A DNA stretch of 64,000 nucleotides from Reichenbachiella sp. 5M10 (GCF_002742335.1 NZ_MDGR01000007.1:310001-374000); one strand, 5' to 3'; numbered from the stretch's first letter, positions 8,913-18,422 are shown. Numbers and translations: made by a program. The notes: a model not told the origin generated them from the sequence alone.

Positions 8913-8938
8913 AAAGCCGTCCCTTGTGGAACGGCTTT
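8913..8938. terminator. Bidirectional terminator between regulator and dps
   Basis: AAAGCCGT (8913-8920) pairs with ACGGCTTT (8931-8938) around a 10-nt loop. A-rich on the left and T-rich on the right, it can serve the response regulator (+) and dps (-). Confidence 0.75.
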
Positions 8939-8971
8939 GCTTTCTTTGGGCTGCTTGAACTGACCGTTATT

Positions 8972-9415
8972 TTATTTCAACCACGCTTTGTACATCCAGA
9001 GGGTTTTCTCCTGCTCCTCGATGTAGGCGGACATGTGGTCTTCAGTACCACTATCTCCTGCTTCGCCTGCGAGCTCCTTGATGGCTCTTTCTTTGGAGAT
9101 GAGGTGCTCTAGGTTGGAGACGATGGTCTGTACCGCAGTCTCATCATCGTGGACGTTTTTGACGGGTTGGATAGAGGCAGTCTCTAGGTAGTCCTGAAAG
9201 TTGTGGATCGGCGTACCGGCTATTGTCAAAATTCTCTCAGCAATCTCGTCTACTTTTTCATTGGCCATGGTGTATAGTTCTTCGAACTTTGCATGCAATT
9301 CAAAGAAGTTACGGCCTTGGATGTTCCAATGAAAACCTCGAAGGTTTTGGTAGTATATTTGAAAATCAGATAGTAATTGATTCAATTGGTCTATGATTTC
9401 TTGATTCTTTTTCAT
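8972..9415 (-). CDS. dps: Dps-family DNA-protecting ferritin-like protein
   Basis: 147 residues, a four-helix ferritin-like protein that forms a dodecamer, oxidises Fe2+ with peroxide and stores iron, shielding DNA during starvation or oxidative stress. The inter-subunit ferroxidase ligands are visible: His29 in FHWNIQG, His41, and Asp56/Glu60 in KVDEIAERI. Length is slightly short of E. coli Dps (167) and lacks its lysine-rich N-terminus, so direct DNA binding is less certain. It is monocistronic. Confidence 0.92.
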   Translation of the reverse strand: MKKNQEIIDQLNQLLSDFQIYYQNLRGFHWNIQGRNFFELHAKFEELYTMANEKVDEIAERILTIAGTPIHNFQDYLETASIQPVKNVHDDETAVQTIVSNLEHLISKERAIKELAGEAGDSGTEDHMSAYIEEQEKTLWMYKAWLK

Positions 9416-9517
9416 GATCTATTTTAATTTTAAGTTCTACTACAAAGTACGCAAATACTGCGCCAGCAGATGTCTTTTATAGATCAAAATCCCTAATCAC
9501 ATCATAGTAGCTATCTA

Positions 9518-10273
9518 TCAGCGGATGTATTTTTTGAAAAGGCTCTTGATCTTCATTTGGAGCACACCGATGACGGCTTCTTTGAATATTCCTCGACTCA
9601 TTTTGGAGGAACCTAAGGTGCGGTCAGTGAAGATGATGGGGACTTCGGTGATTTTGAAATTGTACTTCCAAGCTTGGAATTTCATCTCGATTTGGAAAGC
9701 ATATCCGACGAAGTGGATGTTGTTCATCCCGATGGTTTCGAGGACTTCTCTTCGGTAGCATTTGAATCCTGCCGTGGTGTCTTTGACGGGGATGCCTGTG
9801 ATGAATTGCACGTAGATACTGGCGAAGTACGACATCAGTACACGGTCCATTGGCCAGTTGACTACATTGACCCCAGAGATATATCGCGAACCGACGGCTA
9901 GGTCATATCCATCGTCTTTGCACGCTTTGCGCAGACGAATCAGGTCTTCGGGGTTGTGTGAGAAATCTGCATCCATCTCGAAGATGAAGTCATAGCCTCT
10001 GTCGAGGGCATACTGGAAGCCCGTGATGTATGCTGTGCCCAGCCCCAACTTGCCAGAACGCTCGATCAAGTGGATCTCAGGGTGTTGTTTCATCATGCTC
10101 TTGATGATGTCTGCCGTACCATCTGGAGAACCATCGTCCACGATCAAGAGATCAAAGTGCTGATCTAGCTCAATCACCGTCGTGAGGATGGCTTGGATGT
10201 TTTCCTTCTCGTTGAAGGTCGGGATGATGACGAGACTATCGTTCAAGTGTGTTGTGATACTAGAGTGAAACAA
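9518..10273 (-). CDS. Polyprenol-phosphate mannosyltransferase-like GT2
   Basis: 251 residues, GT-A fold glycosyltransferase of family 2, close to dolichol-phosphate mannose synthase. Motifs: IPTFNEKENI, DDGSPDGTAD, the metal-binding FEMDADFSHNPEDL, and GSRYISG. It probably moves a sugar from a nucleotide donor to polyprenyl phosphate for envelope glycosylation. There is no ATG: the frame can open at TTG 10273 or at TTG 10246. The latter gives MNDSLVIIPTFNEK, the usual beginning of homologues, and I think it the more likely start. Arginine decarboxylase ends 26 bp upstream on the same strand. Confidence 0.85.
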   Translation of the reverse strand: MFHSSITTHLNDSLVIIPTFNEKENIQAILTTVIELDQHFDLLIVDDGSPDGTADIIKSMMKQHPEIHLIERSGKLGLGTAYITGFQYALDRGYDFIFEMDADFSHNPEDLIRLRKACKDDGYDLAVGSRYISGVNVVNWPMDRVLMSYFASIYVQFITGIPVKDTTAGFKCYRREVLETIGMNNIHFVGYAFQIEMKFQAWKYNFKITEVPIIFTDRTLGSSKMSRGIFKEAVIGVLQMKIKSLFKKYIR

Positions 10274-10299
10274 AATGCTAAAGTACGTAGGCTTTTGCT

Positions 10300-11688
10300 T
10301 TAGTAGCCGAGGATTTTCAACATTTGTTCGCTGCTTTGTTCGGGAGCGAACAGTTTGGTGTTGATTGTGCCGTCGGCATCTTTGTCTATGATCACATGCT
10401 TGGGAGCCGGGATGAGGCAGTGTTGTATTCCTCCATATCCTCCGAGAGATTCTTGGTAGGCGCCTGTATGGAAGAAGCCTAGGTACATCTTGTCCTCTTC
10501 CTTGATCTTGGGCAAGAAGACCTCTCCAATGTGGGCTTCCGAATCATAGTAATCCATGCTGTCACAGGTCAATCCGCCTAGGTTGACTCGATGGTAATCA
10601 TTTTTCCATAGATTGATAGGGAGCATGATGAATTTGGTATTGAGGCCCCATACATCGGGCATGTGCGTGATGAACGAGCCATCCATCATGTACCATAGCT
10701 CCTTGTCATTTTGTAGCTTTTGGTCAAGGACCGAGTAGATAGTTGCACCACTTTCTCCAACAGTGAAGCTCCCAAACTCCGTAAATATATTGGGAGTGGG
10801 TACGTCATGTTCTGCGCAGATCGTTTGGATCTGCTCTACAATTTGGTCAACCATGTAAGCATAATCGTATTCGAAATGAAGGGAGTTTTTGATAGGAAAC
10901 CCTCCTCCGATATCGATAGAGTCAATCGTCGGACAGACTTTTTTGAGTTCACAGTATTTGTTGATGAATCGACTCAATTCACTCCAATAGTACGAGGTAT
11001 CCTTGATGCCCGTATTGATGAAGTAGTGGAGCATCTTGAGTTGTCCTTTGGTTTTGTCTTTGATACGGTCTTGGTAGAACTCCACGATGCTATTGTAGCG
11101 GATGCCAAGGCGCGAGGTGTAGAAGCTAAAGTTTGGTTCTTCGTCTGATGCCACTCGCAAGCCCATTTGATAGTTGCCTTTCACATGCTGCTCGTAGTGC
11201 TCGAGTTCTTTCATGTTGTCGAGGATTGGCATACAGTTATCAAATCCCGAGTTGAGTAGCGAACTGATTTCTTCTAAGTACAGTGGTCTTTTAAATCCGT
11301 TGCAAATGATGTAGGTGTCCTTGGTGATTTTTTTCTTTTCGTAGAGACTCTTGATGATGGCTATGTCGTATGCAGAGGACGTCTCCAAATGGATGTCGTT
11401 TTTGAGAGCTTCTTCTACTACAAATTGAAAATGGGACGATTTTGTGCAGTAGCAATAGGTGTATTTGCCTTGATAGTTTTTCTCCTTGAGCGTGTTCGCA
11501 AACAGCTTCTTGGCAAGCTGTATTCTTTCGGATATTTTGGGTAGGTAGGTGAGTTTGAGTGGCGTACCGTATTCGTCGATGAGGGCTTGTAAATCTACTC
11601 CATTGAAATGTAGCGATTCATTTTTTACTTCCAGTTCTTCGGATGGGAAGTAAAACGTTTGCTCAATCAGATCTAAATACCTATTCAT
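10300..11688 (-). CDS. speA: Arginine decarboxylase, Bacteroidota short type
   Basis: 462 residues from the ATG at 11688 (a frame extension to 11775 exists but adds an unlikely leader). It is a PLP enzyme of fold type III: the PLP lysine is K83 in CYCTKSSHF, the glycine-rich phosphate loop is DIGGGFP, and the catalytic cysteine-aspartate pair lies in CDSMDYYD. It is expected to convert arginine to agmatine, feeding polyamine synthesis. It is much shorter than enterobacterial SpeA (about 650) but matches the form annotated as arginine decarboxylase in flavobacteria. Other diamino-acid substrates cannot be ruled out from sequence. Divergent from two guanidino-hydrolase-fold genes and argS, so the locus is centred on arginine. 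Confidence 0.85.
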   Translation of the reverse strand: MNRYLDLIEQTFYFPSEELEVKNESLHFNGVDLQALIDEYGTPLKLTYLPKISERIQLAKKLFANTLKEKNYQGKYTYCYCTKSSHFQFVVEEALKNDIHLETSSAYDIAIIKSLYEKKKITKDTYIICNGFKRPLYLEEISSLLNSGFDNCMPILDNMKELEHYEQHVKGNYQMGLRVASDEEPNFSFYTSRLGIRYNSIVEFYQDRIKDKTKGQLKMLHYFINTGIKDTSYYWSELSRFINKYCELKKVCPTIDSIDIGGGFPIKNSLHFEYDYAYMVDQIVEQIQTICAEHDVPTPNIFTEFGSFTVGESGATIYSVLDQKLQNDKELWYMMDGSFITHMPDVWGLNTKFIMLPINLWKNDYHRVNLGGLTCDSMDYYDSEAHIGEVFLPKIKEEDKMYLGFFHTGAYQESLGGYGGIQHCLIPAPKHVIIDKDADGTINTKLFAPEQSSEQMLKILGY

Positions 11689-11800
11689 AATACCTGGGTT
11701 AAAAGTGTTTTTGCGAACCGCGCAAATATCAGAATTTTTTAAAATTATACTCCAATTATTTATGTTTTCGCTCAATCAAATGATTTGTACAAAATACCCT

Positions 11801-11808
11801 TAAATTTG
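11801..11808 (+). promoter_or_regulatory. Bacteroidota -7 element of the arginine-hydrolase/argS operon
   Basis: TAAATTTG fits TAnnTTTG and is 22 nt before the start at 11831. A TTG at 11785-11787 is too close (13 nt) to be a standard -33 element. Confidence 0.5.
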
Positions 11809-11830
11809 CTGACCCAAAAAATGATATAGA

Positions 11831-12748
11831 ATGATAGAGTTGATGATTCAGGATGAAACAGCGCAGTTGGAAGCAGTGGTGTTAGGCACTGCTCGCAGTT
11901 TGGGAGGGACTCCCGATCTGGCGCATGTCTATGATCCTAAGTCGCGTGAGCATGTGCTCAACGGCACATTTCCTCAAGAATCCGATTTGATTCAAGAAAA
12001 TGAGGCTTTTTGTGCTGTTTTAGAAAAATACAACGTGCAGGTGTATCGCCCTGATGTATTAGAAAACATCAACCAGGTCTATGCTCGAGATATTGGATTT
12101 GTGATAGACGAACGATTCGTTGTGCCCAACATTATTTCCGACCGGGAGCATGAGAAGGATGGTATCGGGTATCTGACACAACGACTCGATGAGTCACAGC
12201 TACTCTTCATGCCCGAGGGTGCGCATGCCGAAGGAGGAGATGTGATGCCATGGAAGGGACGCTTGTTCGTGGGGTATTCGGAAGAGCAGGATTTCGAGCA
12301 ATACAAAGTCAGTCGAACCAATAAAGCTGGACTGAATTTTTTGGAAGAAAGTTTTCATAATTATGAAGTGATCGGGTTTGAGCTTCAAAAGTCGGATACC
12401 GATGCAAGAGCTAATGCACTTCATTTGGATTGTTGTTTTCAGCCGATTGGTCATGATCAATGTATCATTTATCCAGGAGGTTTCAAAAATCGTAGCGACT
12501 ATGAATGGTTGGTAGGGGAGTTTGGTGCAGATCGATGCATCGAGATCACACAAGAGGAGATGTATCTGATGCATTCGAATGTGTTTTCAATTTCGCCAGA
12601 GATCATCGTCAGTGAAGCGAGTTTTGATCGTCTCAATATGGAGCTAGAGCATCGTGGATTCATCGTCGAGCGAGTCAAATATGCCGAGGTTTCCAAGATG
12701 GAAGGCTTGTTCCGTTGTTCTACTTTGCCACTCAAACGTAGCTACTGA
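11831..12748 (+). CDS. Amidinotransferase/DDAH-fold guanidino-modifying enzyme
   Basis: 305 residues of the pentein fold (arginine deiminase, dimethylargininase, amidinotransferase). Visible active-site parts: YARDIGF near residue 83, AEGGDVM (acidic residue), the histidine motif ALHLDCCF near residue 196, and the C-terminal cysteine in LFRCSTLPL. The HLDCxF form is closer to amidinotransferases than to arginine deiminase. The reaction is not certain: hydrolysis of arginine or a methylated or decarboxylated derivative, or amidine transfer. It is the first gene of a tight run with a second pentein (1-nt gap), argS and menA, and is divergent from arginine decarboxylase. Confidence 0.75.
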   Translation: MIELMIQDETAQLEAVVLGTARSLGGTPDLAHVYDPKSREHVLNGTFPQESDLIQENEAFCAVLEKYNVQVYRPDVLENINQVYARDIGFVIDERFVVPNIISDREHEKDGIGYLTQRLDESQLLFMPEGAHAEGGDVMPWKGRLFVGYSEEQDFEQYKVSRTNKAGLNFLEESFHNYEVIGFELQKSDTDARANALHLDCCFQPIGHDQCIIYPGGFKNRSDYEWLVGEFGADRCIEITQEEMYLMHSNVFSISPEIIVSEASFDRLNMELEHRGFIVERVKYAEVSKMEGLFRCSTLPLKRSY

Positions 12749-12749
12749 T

Positions 12750-13691
12750 ATGGGAGCCAATACCACATCCACCCTATTGATGATTCGCCCGATTCGTTTT
12801 CGATACAACGAGGAGACGGCTGTCAATAACTACTATCAAATTGAAATGGAAGGAGAAGAGAGCGTGGATATTCAATCCAAAGCACTCGGAGAATTCGATG
12901 ACTTTGTGGAAGAGCTAGAGAAGCGAGGGATACAAGTGATCGTAGTGAATGACACCCTCAAACCCGATACTCCAGACTCGATTTTTCCCAACAACTGGGT
13001 GTCTTTTCATCACGATGGGACGGTAGGGCTATATCCCATGTATGCAGAAAATAGACGTTTGGAGCGCAGAGAGGATATCTTTGATTTGCTAGAAGACAAA
13101 GGGTTTGTGATCACGCAGGAGATACATCTGACGGACTTCGAGCATGTAAGTCAGTACTTGGAAGGAACTGGTAGTATGGTGCTGGATCGTGAAAATAAGA
13201 TTGCCTATGCAGCACTGTCCGAGCGCACGCATCCCGATGTGTTGCAGGCTTTTCGTGAGCAGTTTGGATTTGTTATCATTGATTTTGAAGCCAATCAAAC
13301 GCATGATGGCAAGCGTTTACCCATTTATCATACCAATGTAATGATGAGTGTAGGGGATGGTTTTGCGGTGATCTGTTTGGATAGTATCGATGATATGGAC
13401 GACCGTGCCAAGGTCATCGAGAGCCTCGAAGAGTCTGATAAGGAGATCATTGAAATTAGCGAAAAGCAAAAGGAATCCTTTGCGGGCAACATGCTACAGG
13501 TCGAAGATGCCCAAGGAGTAAAATACATGGTGATGTCCCAGTCTGCCTACCAGTCTTTGGATCAGGATCAGGTCGACACCTTATTGAGGTACAACAAAGA
13601 AATTATTTATAGTTCGTTAGATACGATCGAAACATTAGGAGGAGGGAGTGCCCGCTGCATGATGGCAGAGGTGTTTCTCCCCAAAGCATAG
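12750..13691 (+). CDS. ctlX: CtlX-like pentein (citrulline/arginine hydrolase family)
   Basis: 313 residues from the ATG at 12750, one base after the previous stop; this start is preferred to one 96 nt upstream that lies inside the preceding gene. Family signs: RPIRFRYNEETAVNN at the N-terminus, IFPNNWVSFHHDG, the acidic EGTGSMVLDR, the histidine in YHTNVMMSVGDG, and the nucleophile in LGGGSARCMMAE. These match the group annotated as citrulline utilisation hydrolase CtlX. Substrate is inferred from family and from the arginine setting. Two different penteins in tandem suggest consecutive or complementary guanidino chemistry. Confidence 0.8.
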   Translation: MGANTTSTLLMIRPIRFRYNEETAVNNYYQIEMEGEESVDIQSKALGEFDDFVEELEKRGIQVIVVNDTLKPDTPDSIFPNNWVSFHHDGTVGLYPMYAENRRLERREDIFDLLEDKGFVITQEIHLTDFEHVSQYLEGTGSMVLDRENKIAYAALSERTHPDVLQAFREQFGFVIIDFEANQTHDGKRLPIYHTNVMMSVGDGFAVICLDSIDDMDDRAKVIESLEESDKEIIEISEKQKESFAGNMLQVEDAQGVKYMVMSQSAYQSLDQDQVDTLLRYNKEIIYSSLDTIETLGGGSARCMMAEVFLPKA

Positions 13692-13695
13692 ATAC

Positions 13696-15483
13696 ATGGA
13701 TTTAGCATTAGATATACAAAAAGGAATACAGTCTGCTCTCAGAGAATTGTATAGTCATGAGGTGGCATGGTCTGAACTCGGATTACAGCCTACCCGCAAG
13801 GAGTTTGGAGGGACCTATACGTTTGTGACTTTCCCGTATGGGAAAATCTCCAAAAAAAGCCCGCAAGATACAGCGCAGCAAATTGGCGAGTATTTGACAG
13901 AGCACGTCGCGACGGTAGCAGGCTTCAATGTCGTCAAAGGCTTTTTGAATATCGAAATCGCACCATCGGCCTGGCTGGCAGTGCTCAACGCCGCTTTGGC
14001 TGATCCGAATTTTGGCAAGGGCCATAAGAAAAAGCAGTCTGTAATGGTCGAGTACTCCTCACCTAACACCAATAAACCTTTGCACTTAGGTCACCTCAGA
14101 AATATATTTTTGGGCTACTCCGTGGCTAAAATCTATGATGCCCTAGGGTATGAGGTGGTCAAAGTACAGATTATCAATGACCGTGGTATACACATCTGCA
14201 AGTCCATGTTGGCTTGGCAGAAGTTTGGGGAGGGTGAGACTCCGGCCTCTTCGGCTATGAAAGGGGACAAGCTTGTCGGGAAGTATTATGTGGCGTTTGA
14301 CAAAGCCTACAAAGAGGAGATCGCAGCACTAGTAGCAGCAGGAAAGACGAAGGAGGAGGCCGAAAAGCAAGCCCCCTCACTCTTAGAGGCACAGGAGATG
14401 TTGCGAAAATGGGAAGCCAAAGATCCAGAAGTGTACCGTCTTTGGGAAACGATGAACGGTTGGGTGTACGAAGGGTTTGATAAGACCTATGCGCAGATGG
14501 GGGTAGATTTTGATCAGCTGTATTATGAGTCAGATACTTACCTGTTGGGCAAGGATGCAGTAGAGGAGGGACTGAAATCTGGACACTTTTTCGAGAAAGA
14601 AGATGGCTCGGTATGGATTGACTTGACAGACGAAGGTCTAGATCAGAAGATCGTACGTCGTAGTGACGGGACAGCAGTTTACATGACGCAAGATATTGGT
14701 ACAGCGATCCAGCGATTCAAAGAATATCCCGATCTCGAGCGTCTCGTCTACACCGTGGGTAATGAACAGGACTATCATTTCAAAGTGCTGTTTTTGATCC
14801 TCAAGAAGCTCGGATACAAGTGGGCTGATGGGTGTTTTCACTTGTCCTATGGTATGGTAGATTTGCCTTCTGGCAAAATGAAGTCACGAGAAGGTACGGT
14901 GGTAGATGCGGATGATTTGATGGCTGAGATGATTCAGATCGCAGAGGATCACACCCGTGAGTTGGGCAAAATCGACGGGTTCAGTGCCGAGCAGGCGACG
15001 GCATTGTATGATACGATTGGTATGGGCGCTTTGAAGTATTTCTTGCTCAAGGTCGATCCGAAGAAGCGTATGTTGTTTGACCCCAAGGAGTCTATCGAGT
15101 TTCAGGGCAATACAGGGCCGTTCATTCAGTATACCTATGCGCGGATCTCTGCGATTCTTCGTCGTGCGGACGAATTGAAGGTGGAGAGAGGGAGTGTAGC
15201 GACTGATCTCAACTTGAGTACCAACGAAGTAGAACTGATCTACTTGCTCTCAGAGTGTCAAAACAAGTTGCAACTAGCAGCAGAAGAGTATAGTCCCGCG
15301 GTGATAGCACAGTATGTCTACGATCTAGCCAAAGAGTACAATAAATTTTATGCAGATCAGCCGATCTTCACGGAGGAGAGCGCTGATGTGGTAGGACTCC
15401 GAGTCAACTTGTCCAAGCAGGTGGCACATACGATTGAATTGGGGATGTCACTGTTGGGCATAGCCGTGCCTGAGCGAATGTAA
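13696..15483 (+). CDS. argS: Arginyl-tRNA synthetase
   Basis: 595-residue class I aminoacyl-tRNA synthetase that charges tRNA-Arg. The HIGH signature is HLGH at 130-133 (NKPLHLGHLRN), with the family's preceding VEYSSPNTNKP; the KMSKS-equivalent is KMKSREGT at about 394. The N-terminal Add1 domain and the C-terminal DALR domain (QYTYARISAILRR onward) are complete. It starts 4 nt after ctlX and is followed 9 nt later by menA, so it is transcribed in the arginine operon, which may let arginine status tune charging capacity. Confidence 0.96.
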   Translation: MDLALDIQKGIQSALRELYSHEVAWSELGLQPTRKEFGGTYTFVTFPYGKISKKSPQDTAQQIGEYLTEHVATVAGFNVVKGFLNIEIAPSAWLAVLNAALADPNFGKGHKKKQSVMVEYSSPNTNKPLHLGHLRNIFLGYSVAKIYDALGYEVVKVQIINDRGIHICKSMLAWQKFGEGETPASSAMKGDKLVGKYYVAFDKAYKEEIAALVAAGKTKEEAEKQAPSLLEAQEMLRKWEAKDPEVYRLWETMNGWVYEGFDKTYAQMGVDFDQLYYESDTYLLGKDAVEEGLKSGHFFEKEDGSVWIDLTDEGLDQKIVRRSDGTAVYMTQDIGTAIQRFKEYPDLERLVYTVGNEQDYHFKVLFLILKKLGYKWADGCFHLSYGMVDLPSGKMKSREGTVVDADDLMAEMIQIAEDHTRELGKIDGFSAEQATALYDTIGMGALKYFLLKVDPKKRMLFDPKESIEFQGNTGPFIQYTYARISAILRRADELKVERGSVATDLNLSTNEVELIYLLSECQNKLQLAAEEYSPAVIAQYVYDLAKEYNKFYADQPIFTEESADVVGLRVNLSKQVAHTIELGMSLLGIAVPERM

Positions 15484-15492
15484 GCAAAGAGG

Positions 15493-16386
15493 ATGATTCA
15501 ACATTGGTTAGCAGCATTTCGGTTGAGGACATTGCCTTTGGCATTGTCTAGTATATTGATGGGAGGGTTTTTGGCCTATGGCCAAGGAGACTTCTCTTGG
15601 ATGATCTTGGGTTTATCGGTTCTCACCACAGTTTTTCTGCAGATCCTTTCTAATCTTGCCAACGACTATGGTGATTCGGTGCATGGAGCGGATAGCGTCG
15701 ATCGTATGGGGCCTCAGCGCGCGGTACAAGCGGGTGTGATTACTCCAGTAGCTATGAAGCGAGCTATGGTTGTGTTTGCTGTACTATCACTGGTGTCTGG
15801 ATTGATGCTGTTGTATGCGGCCTTTGCAGATCAATTGGTCTTTGTATTGATGTTTTTGGGCCTTGGGTTGCTGTGTATTTATGCAGCCATTACCTATACT
15901 TCAGGCAAGAATCCATATGGATACATGGGGTTGGGTGATGTATCGGTTTTTTTGTTTTTTGGATTGGTAGGTGTGTTGGGGTCTTACTTTCTCTATGCCC
16001 ATGCCTTTGATGCATGGATGGTTTTGCCAGCGATGAGTTGTGGGGCTCTTGCTACCGGGGTACTCAATGTCAACAATATCCGTGATCTGATTTCGGATGA
16101 AAAGGCGGGTAAGCGCTCCATACCTGTGCGTATCGGACGCGTCAAGGCAGTTGGCTACCATTTGGGACTGCTCGTCCTCGCGATGAGCTGTGCGTTTATA
16201 TTTGCTTGGGGTGCAGGGCAGGGGTGGTCATCGTACCTCTTTGTGGGAGTTATACCGTTTTTGATAGTGAACTACCAAGCCGTGCGTACCAAGCACGATG
16301 CGGCTGATCTGGATCCTTACCTCAAACAACTTGCTCTGAGTACCCTTCTTTTCGTTGTTTTGTTTGGCTTGGGCCAAATTATCTAA
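15493..16386 (+). CDS. menA: 1,4-dihydroxy-2-naphthoate polyprenyltransferase
   Basis: 297 residues, UbiA-superfamily membrane prenyltransferase with about eight to nine helices. The two aspartate-rich motifs are LANDYGDSVHGAD (near residue 55) and NIRDLISDEKAGKRSIPVR (near 195). It joins a polyprenyl diphosphate to DHNA to make demethylmenaquinone, the respiratory quinone precursor of Bacteroidota. It is the last gene of the run starting at 11831. The other men genes are not in the window. Confidence 0.9.
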   Translation: MIQHWLAAFRLRTLPLALSSILMGGFLAYGQGDFSWMILGLSVLTTVFLQILSNLANDYGDSVHGADSVDRMGPQRAVQAGVITPVAMKRAMVVFAVLSLVSGLMLLYAAFADQLVFVLMFLGLGLLCIYAAITYTSGKNPYGYMGLGDVSVFLFFGLVGVLGSYFLYAHAFDAWMVLPAMSCGALATGVLNVNNIRDLISDEKAGKRSIPVRIGRVKAVGYHLGLLVLAMSCAFIFAWGAGQGWSSYLFVGVIPFLIVNYQAVRTKHDAADLDPYLKQLALSTLLFVVLFGLGQII

Positions 16387-16579
16387 GAGCCCTCACTACG
16401 CGTTTTTTCTCAATAGGTTTTGTGTACGATTGCGTTCAGTAGTGATCGGTTTTGTGCCTTTTTTGTGATATGCGTCGTGCTGGTATTTTATATAAGTATC
16501 TGATTTTCAGTTATTTGTTTGTTTTGGCATGACAATGGCCAAATTCAGGTCAGATGTCAAAAACAAAAATCAAGTACCT

Positions 16580-16981
16580 ATGAAAAATTCAATCAAATCT
16601 ATCGCGTTATCCCTATTAGCAGTTGTACTCATCTCTACAAGTTCGTACGCAGGAGGGGCCAAAGAAAAGGCCGTAGAAAAGGCCAATGATGTAATCGAGC
16701 ATGCGGCTCCAGATGACTGGATGTTGCTAGCTAAGCAAGCACAATTTTTGCTCCGCAAAGAAGCGGGGTTGAGCACTGCCAAATCATGGCTAGACCAGTC
16801 ACTCAAAATCAAAGAAGACAGTTACAACCTGTCAATATTGGGGGATTATTACCTCAAATGCAACCTGAATGACCAAGCTGTTAATGCTTATGTGCAGAGC
16901 ATGGAGGTGTTGAAAAAAGACGATGCGACAGTTGATACGGAGCATATACAAGTCAAAATCGTCGAAGCGATGGGGTGGTAA
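16580..16981 (+). CDS. Exported TPR-like protein, unknown function
   Basis: 133 residues from the ATG at 16580, which opens a signal peptide (KNSIKSIALSLLAVVLISTS, cleavage near SYAG). The mature part is helical and reads like one and a half tetratricopeptide repeats (WMLLAKQAQFLLRKEAG...LDQSLKIKEDSYNLSILGDYYLKCNLNDQAVNAY). It probably is a periplasmic adaptor. No specific family is recognised. A terminator follows directly. Confidence 0.65.
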   Translation: MKNSIKSIALSLLAVVLISTSSYAGGAKEKAVEKANDVIEHAAPDDWMLLAKQAQFLLRKEAGLSTAKSWLDQSLKIKEDSYNLSILGDYYLKCNLNDQAVNAYVQSMEVLKKDDATVDTEHIQVKIVEAMGW

Positions 16982-17019
16982 GCGTCAAGACAAGTAGAAT
17001 CCTCATCTGAGGAAAGCAA

Positions 17020-17047
17020 GGGGTGGCTTTTTGTCACCCTTTTTTTG
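17020..17047 (+). terminator. Rho-independent terminator
   Basis: GGGTG (17021-17025) pairs with CACCC (17035-17039), extended by one G-T pair, and is followed by seven T. Ends the gene at 16580-16981. Confidence 0.7.
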
Positions 17048-17109
17048 TATATATGTGTGCACCTAGAATAAGTTGCTTAATTTTATGAGGAATCAATAAA
17101 TCTTAAAGA

Positions 17110-17979
17110 ATGAAAACCATATTAGTCCCTATCGATTTTACCGAGGTATCGGATCATGCATTTGACATGGCGATTCAAATGTCCAAAAAAGCACAAAGTG
17201 AAATCCTTTTGTTGCACATCATAGAAGGGCCGTCTAGCTCTGCGATTCACACGATGGGTGTGGTCGACGCTGATCCCATGGAGTCGCTGTTTATCAAGCG
17301 AATGATCGAATCTGCGGAAGCCAAGATGGCGAAGAAACTAGAGGAGGCATCGGCACAAGGAGCCAGTGCGAAATCTAAGATCAGAATCGGGAATGAATTT
17401 GTCGAGCTTACCGAACAGATCGCTGAGACGAAGTGCGATATTGTGGTGATGGGTACCGAAGGGGCAGAAGGTTTTGGCGAGGAACTCGTAGGATCCAATG
17501 CTGAACGAGTGATCCGTAAGAGCAAAGTGCCTGTGATTACCCTCAAGACGAAGTGTGAGGATGTCAATAAACTCAACAAGATCGCTGTAGCGACTACTTT
17601 TAGCGAGGTGAGTTCTGAATTTATCAAGCATTTGATGTCTTTGCAGGAATTTTTGGGAGCACACCTATATTTTGTTAAAATCAATACGCCTAGTGCATTT
17701 TTGAGCACGAAAGAAAACAAAAAGGCCATGGAGAAATTTGTCTCAGACTATGGATTTAAAAATTGCAGCACAGAAGTGTACAATGATTACTCTGAAGAAG
17801 ACGGGATTGTTTCCTTTGCAGAAGGGATCGGTGCTGATATGATCGCTATGGAGACACATGGTCGTACAGGAATCGCTCATTTGTTGCTAGGGTCGATTGC
17901 CGAAGATGTGGCTAATCATGCCAAGAGACCAGTCTGGACCATCAATGTAAAAAAGGAAAAAGGTGTCAAAGAAAGCTAA
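17110..17979 (+). CDS. Tandem universal stress protein
   Basis: 289 residues made of two UspA domains (about 1-145 and 155-285). The first keeps an ATP-loop-like G-x2-G...GSNAERVIR run ([20 protein letters not shown]); the second keeps [20 protein letters not shown]. Such two-domain Usps respond to energy or redox stress and bind adenine nucleotides. Its last 17 nt overlap the start of the SUI1 gene, so translation of the two is coupled. Confidence 0.88.
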   Translation: MKTILVPIDFTEVSDHAFDMAIQMSKKAQSEILLLHIIEGPSSSAIHTMGVVDADPMESLFIKRMIESAEAKMAKKLEEASAQGASAKSKIRIGNEFVELTEQIAETKCDIVVMGTEGAEGFGEELVGSNAERVIRKSKVPVITLKTKCEDVNKLNKIAVATTFSEVSSEFIKHLMSLQEFLGAHLYFVKINTPSAFLSTKENKKAMEKFVSDYGFKNCSTEVYNDYSEEDGIVSFAEGIGADMIAMETHGRTGIAHLLLGSIAEDVANHAKRPVWTINVKKEKGVKES

Positions 17980-18313
17980 ATTTAAAACTAGAATTGGAGT
18001 CGTCTATTCAACCGACGACTCCTTCGACTACCAAGAGGAGGGGGGATTTGATCAGGAAACACTCGATCCCAATGAGCAAAAGCTGAAAGTGATGCTCGAT
18101 AAAAAGAACCGTGGAGGCAAGCAAGTGACGCTCGTCACAGGTTTTGTAGGGGGTGATGATGATCTCAAGGATCTCGCTAAACTGCTCAAATCCAAATGTG
18201 GTGTGGGAGGAAATGCCAAAGATGGAGAAATATTGATCCAAGGGGATTTTCGTGACAAAGTGCTCCAAGTGCTCCATAAAGAAGGCTATACAGCCAAGAG
18301 AGTTGGAGGATGA
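17963..18313 (+). CDS. SUI1/YciH-family translation initiation factor
   Basis: 116 residues starting at GTG 17963, inside the end of the Usp gene; there is no ATG before the conserved part, and AAAAAGGAAAAAG lies just upstream. The C-terminal SUI1 fold ([13 protein letters not shown], then [22 protein letters not shown]) is the eIF1/YciH signature. Bacterial members act on start-codon fidelity and are linked to stress. Pairing with a Usp gene fits a stress role in translation. Confidence 0.88.
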   Translation: MSKKAKFKTRIGVVYSTDDSFDYQEEGGFDQETLDPNEQKLKVMLDKKNRGGKQVTLVTGFVGGDDDLKDLAKLLKSKCGVGGNAKDGEILIQGDFRDKVLQVLHKEGYTAKRVGG

Positions 18314-18373
18314 TTTTTATTCATAATTATTTGATATTTTGAGTGCTAGCTATGGTTTTTCTTAAAAAGAGTC

Positions 18374-18381
18374 TATATTTG
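18374..18381 (+). promoter_or_regulatory. Bacteroidota -7 element of the rpmB-rpmG operon
   Basis: TATATTTG followed by C, 41 nt before rpmB; a fit to TAnnTTTG. Confidence 0.55.
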
Positions 18382-18422
18382 CACTCCGATTTTTTCTAGG
18401 ATCGAATTAAAGACGAGAGATA

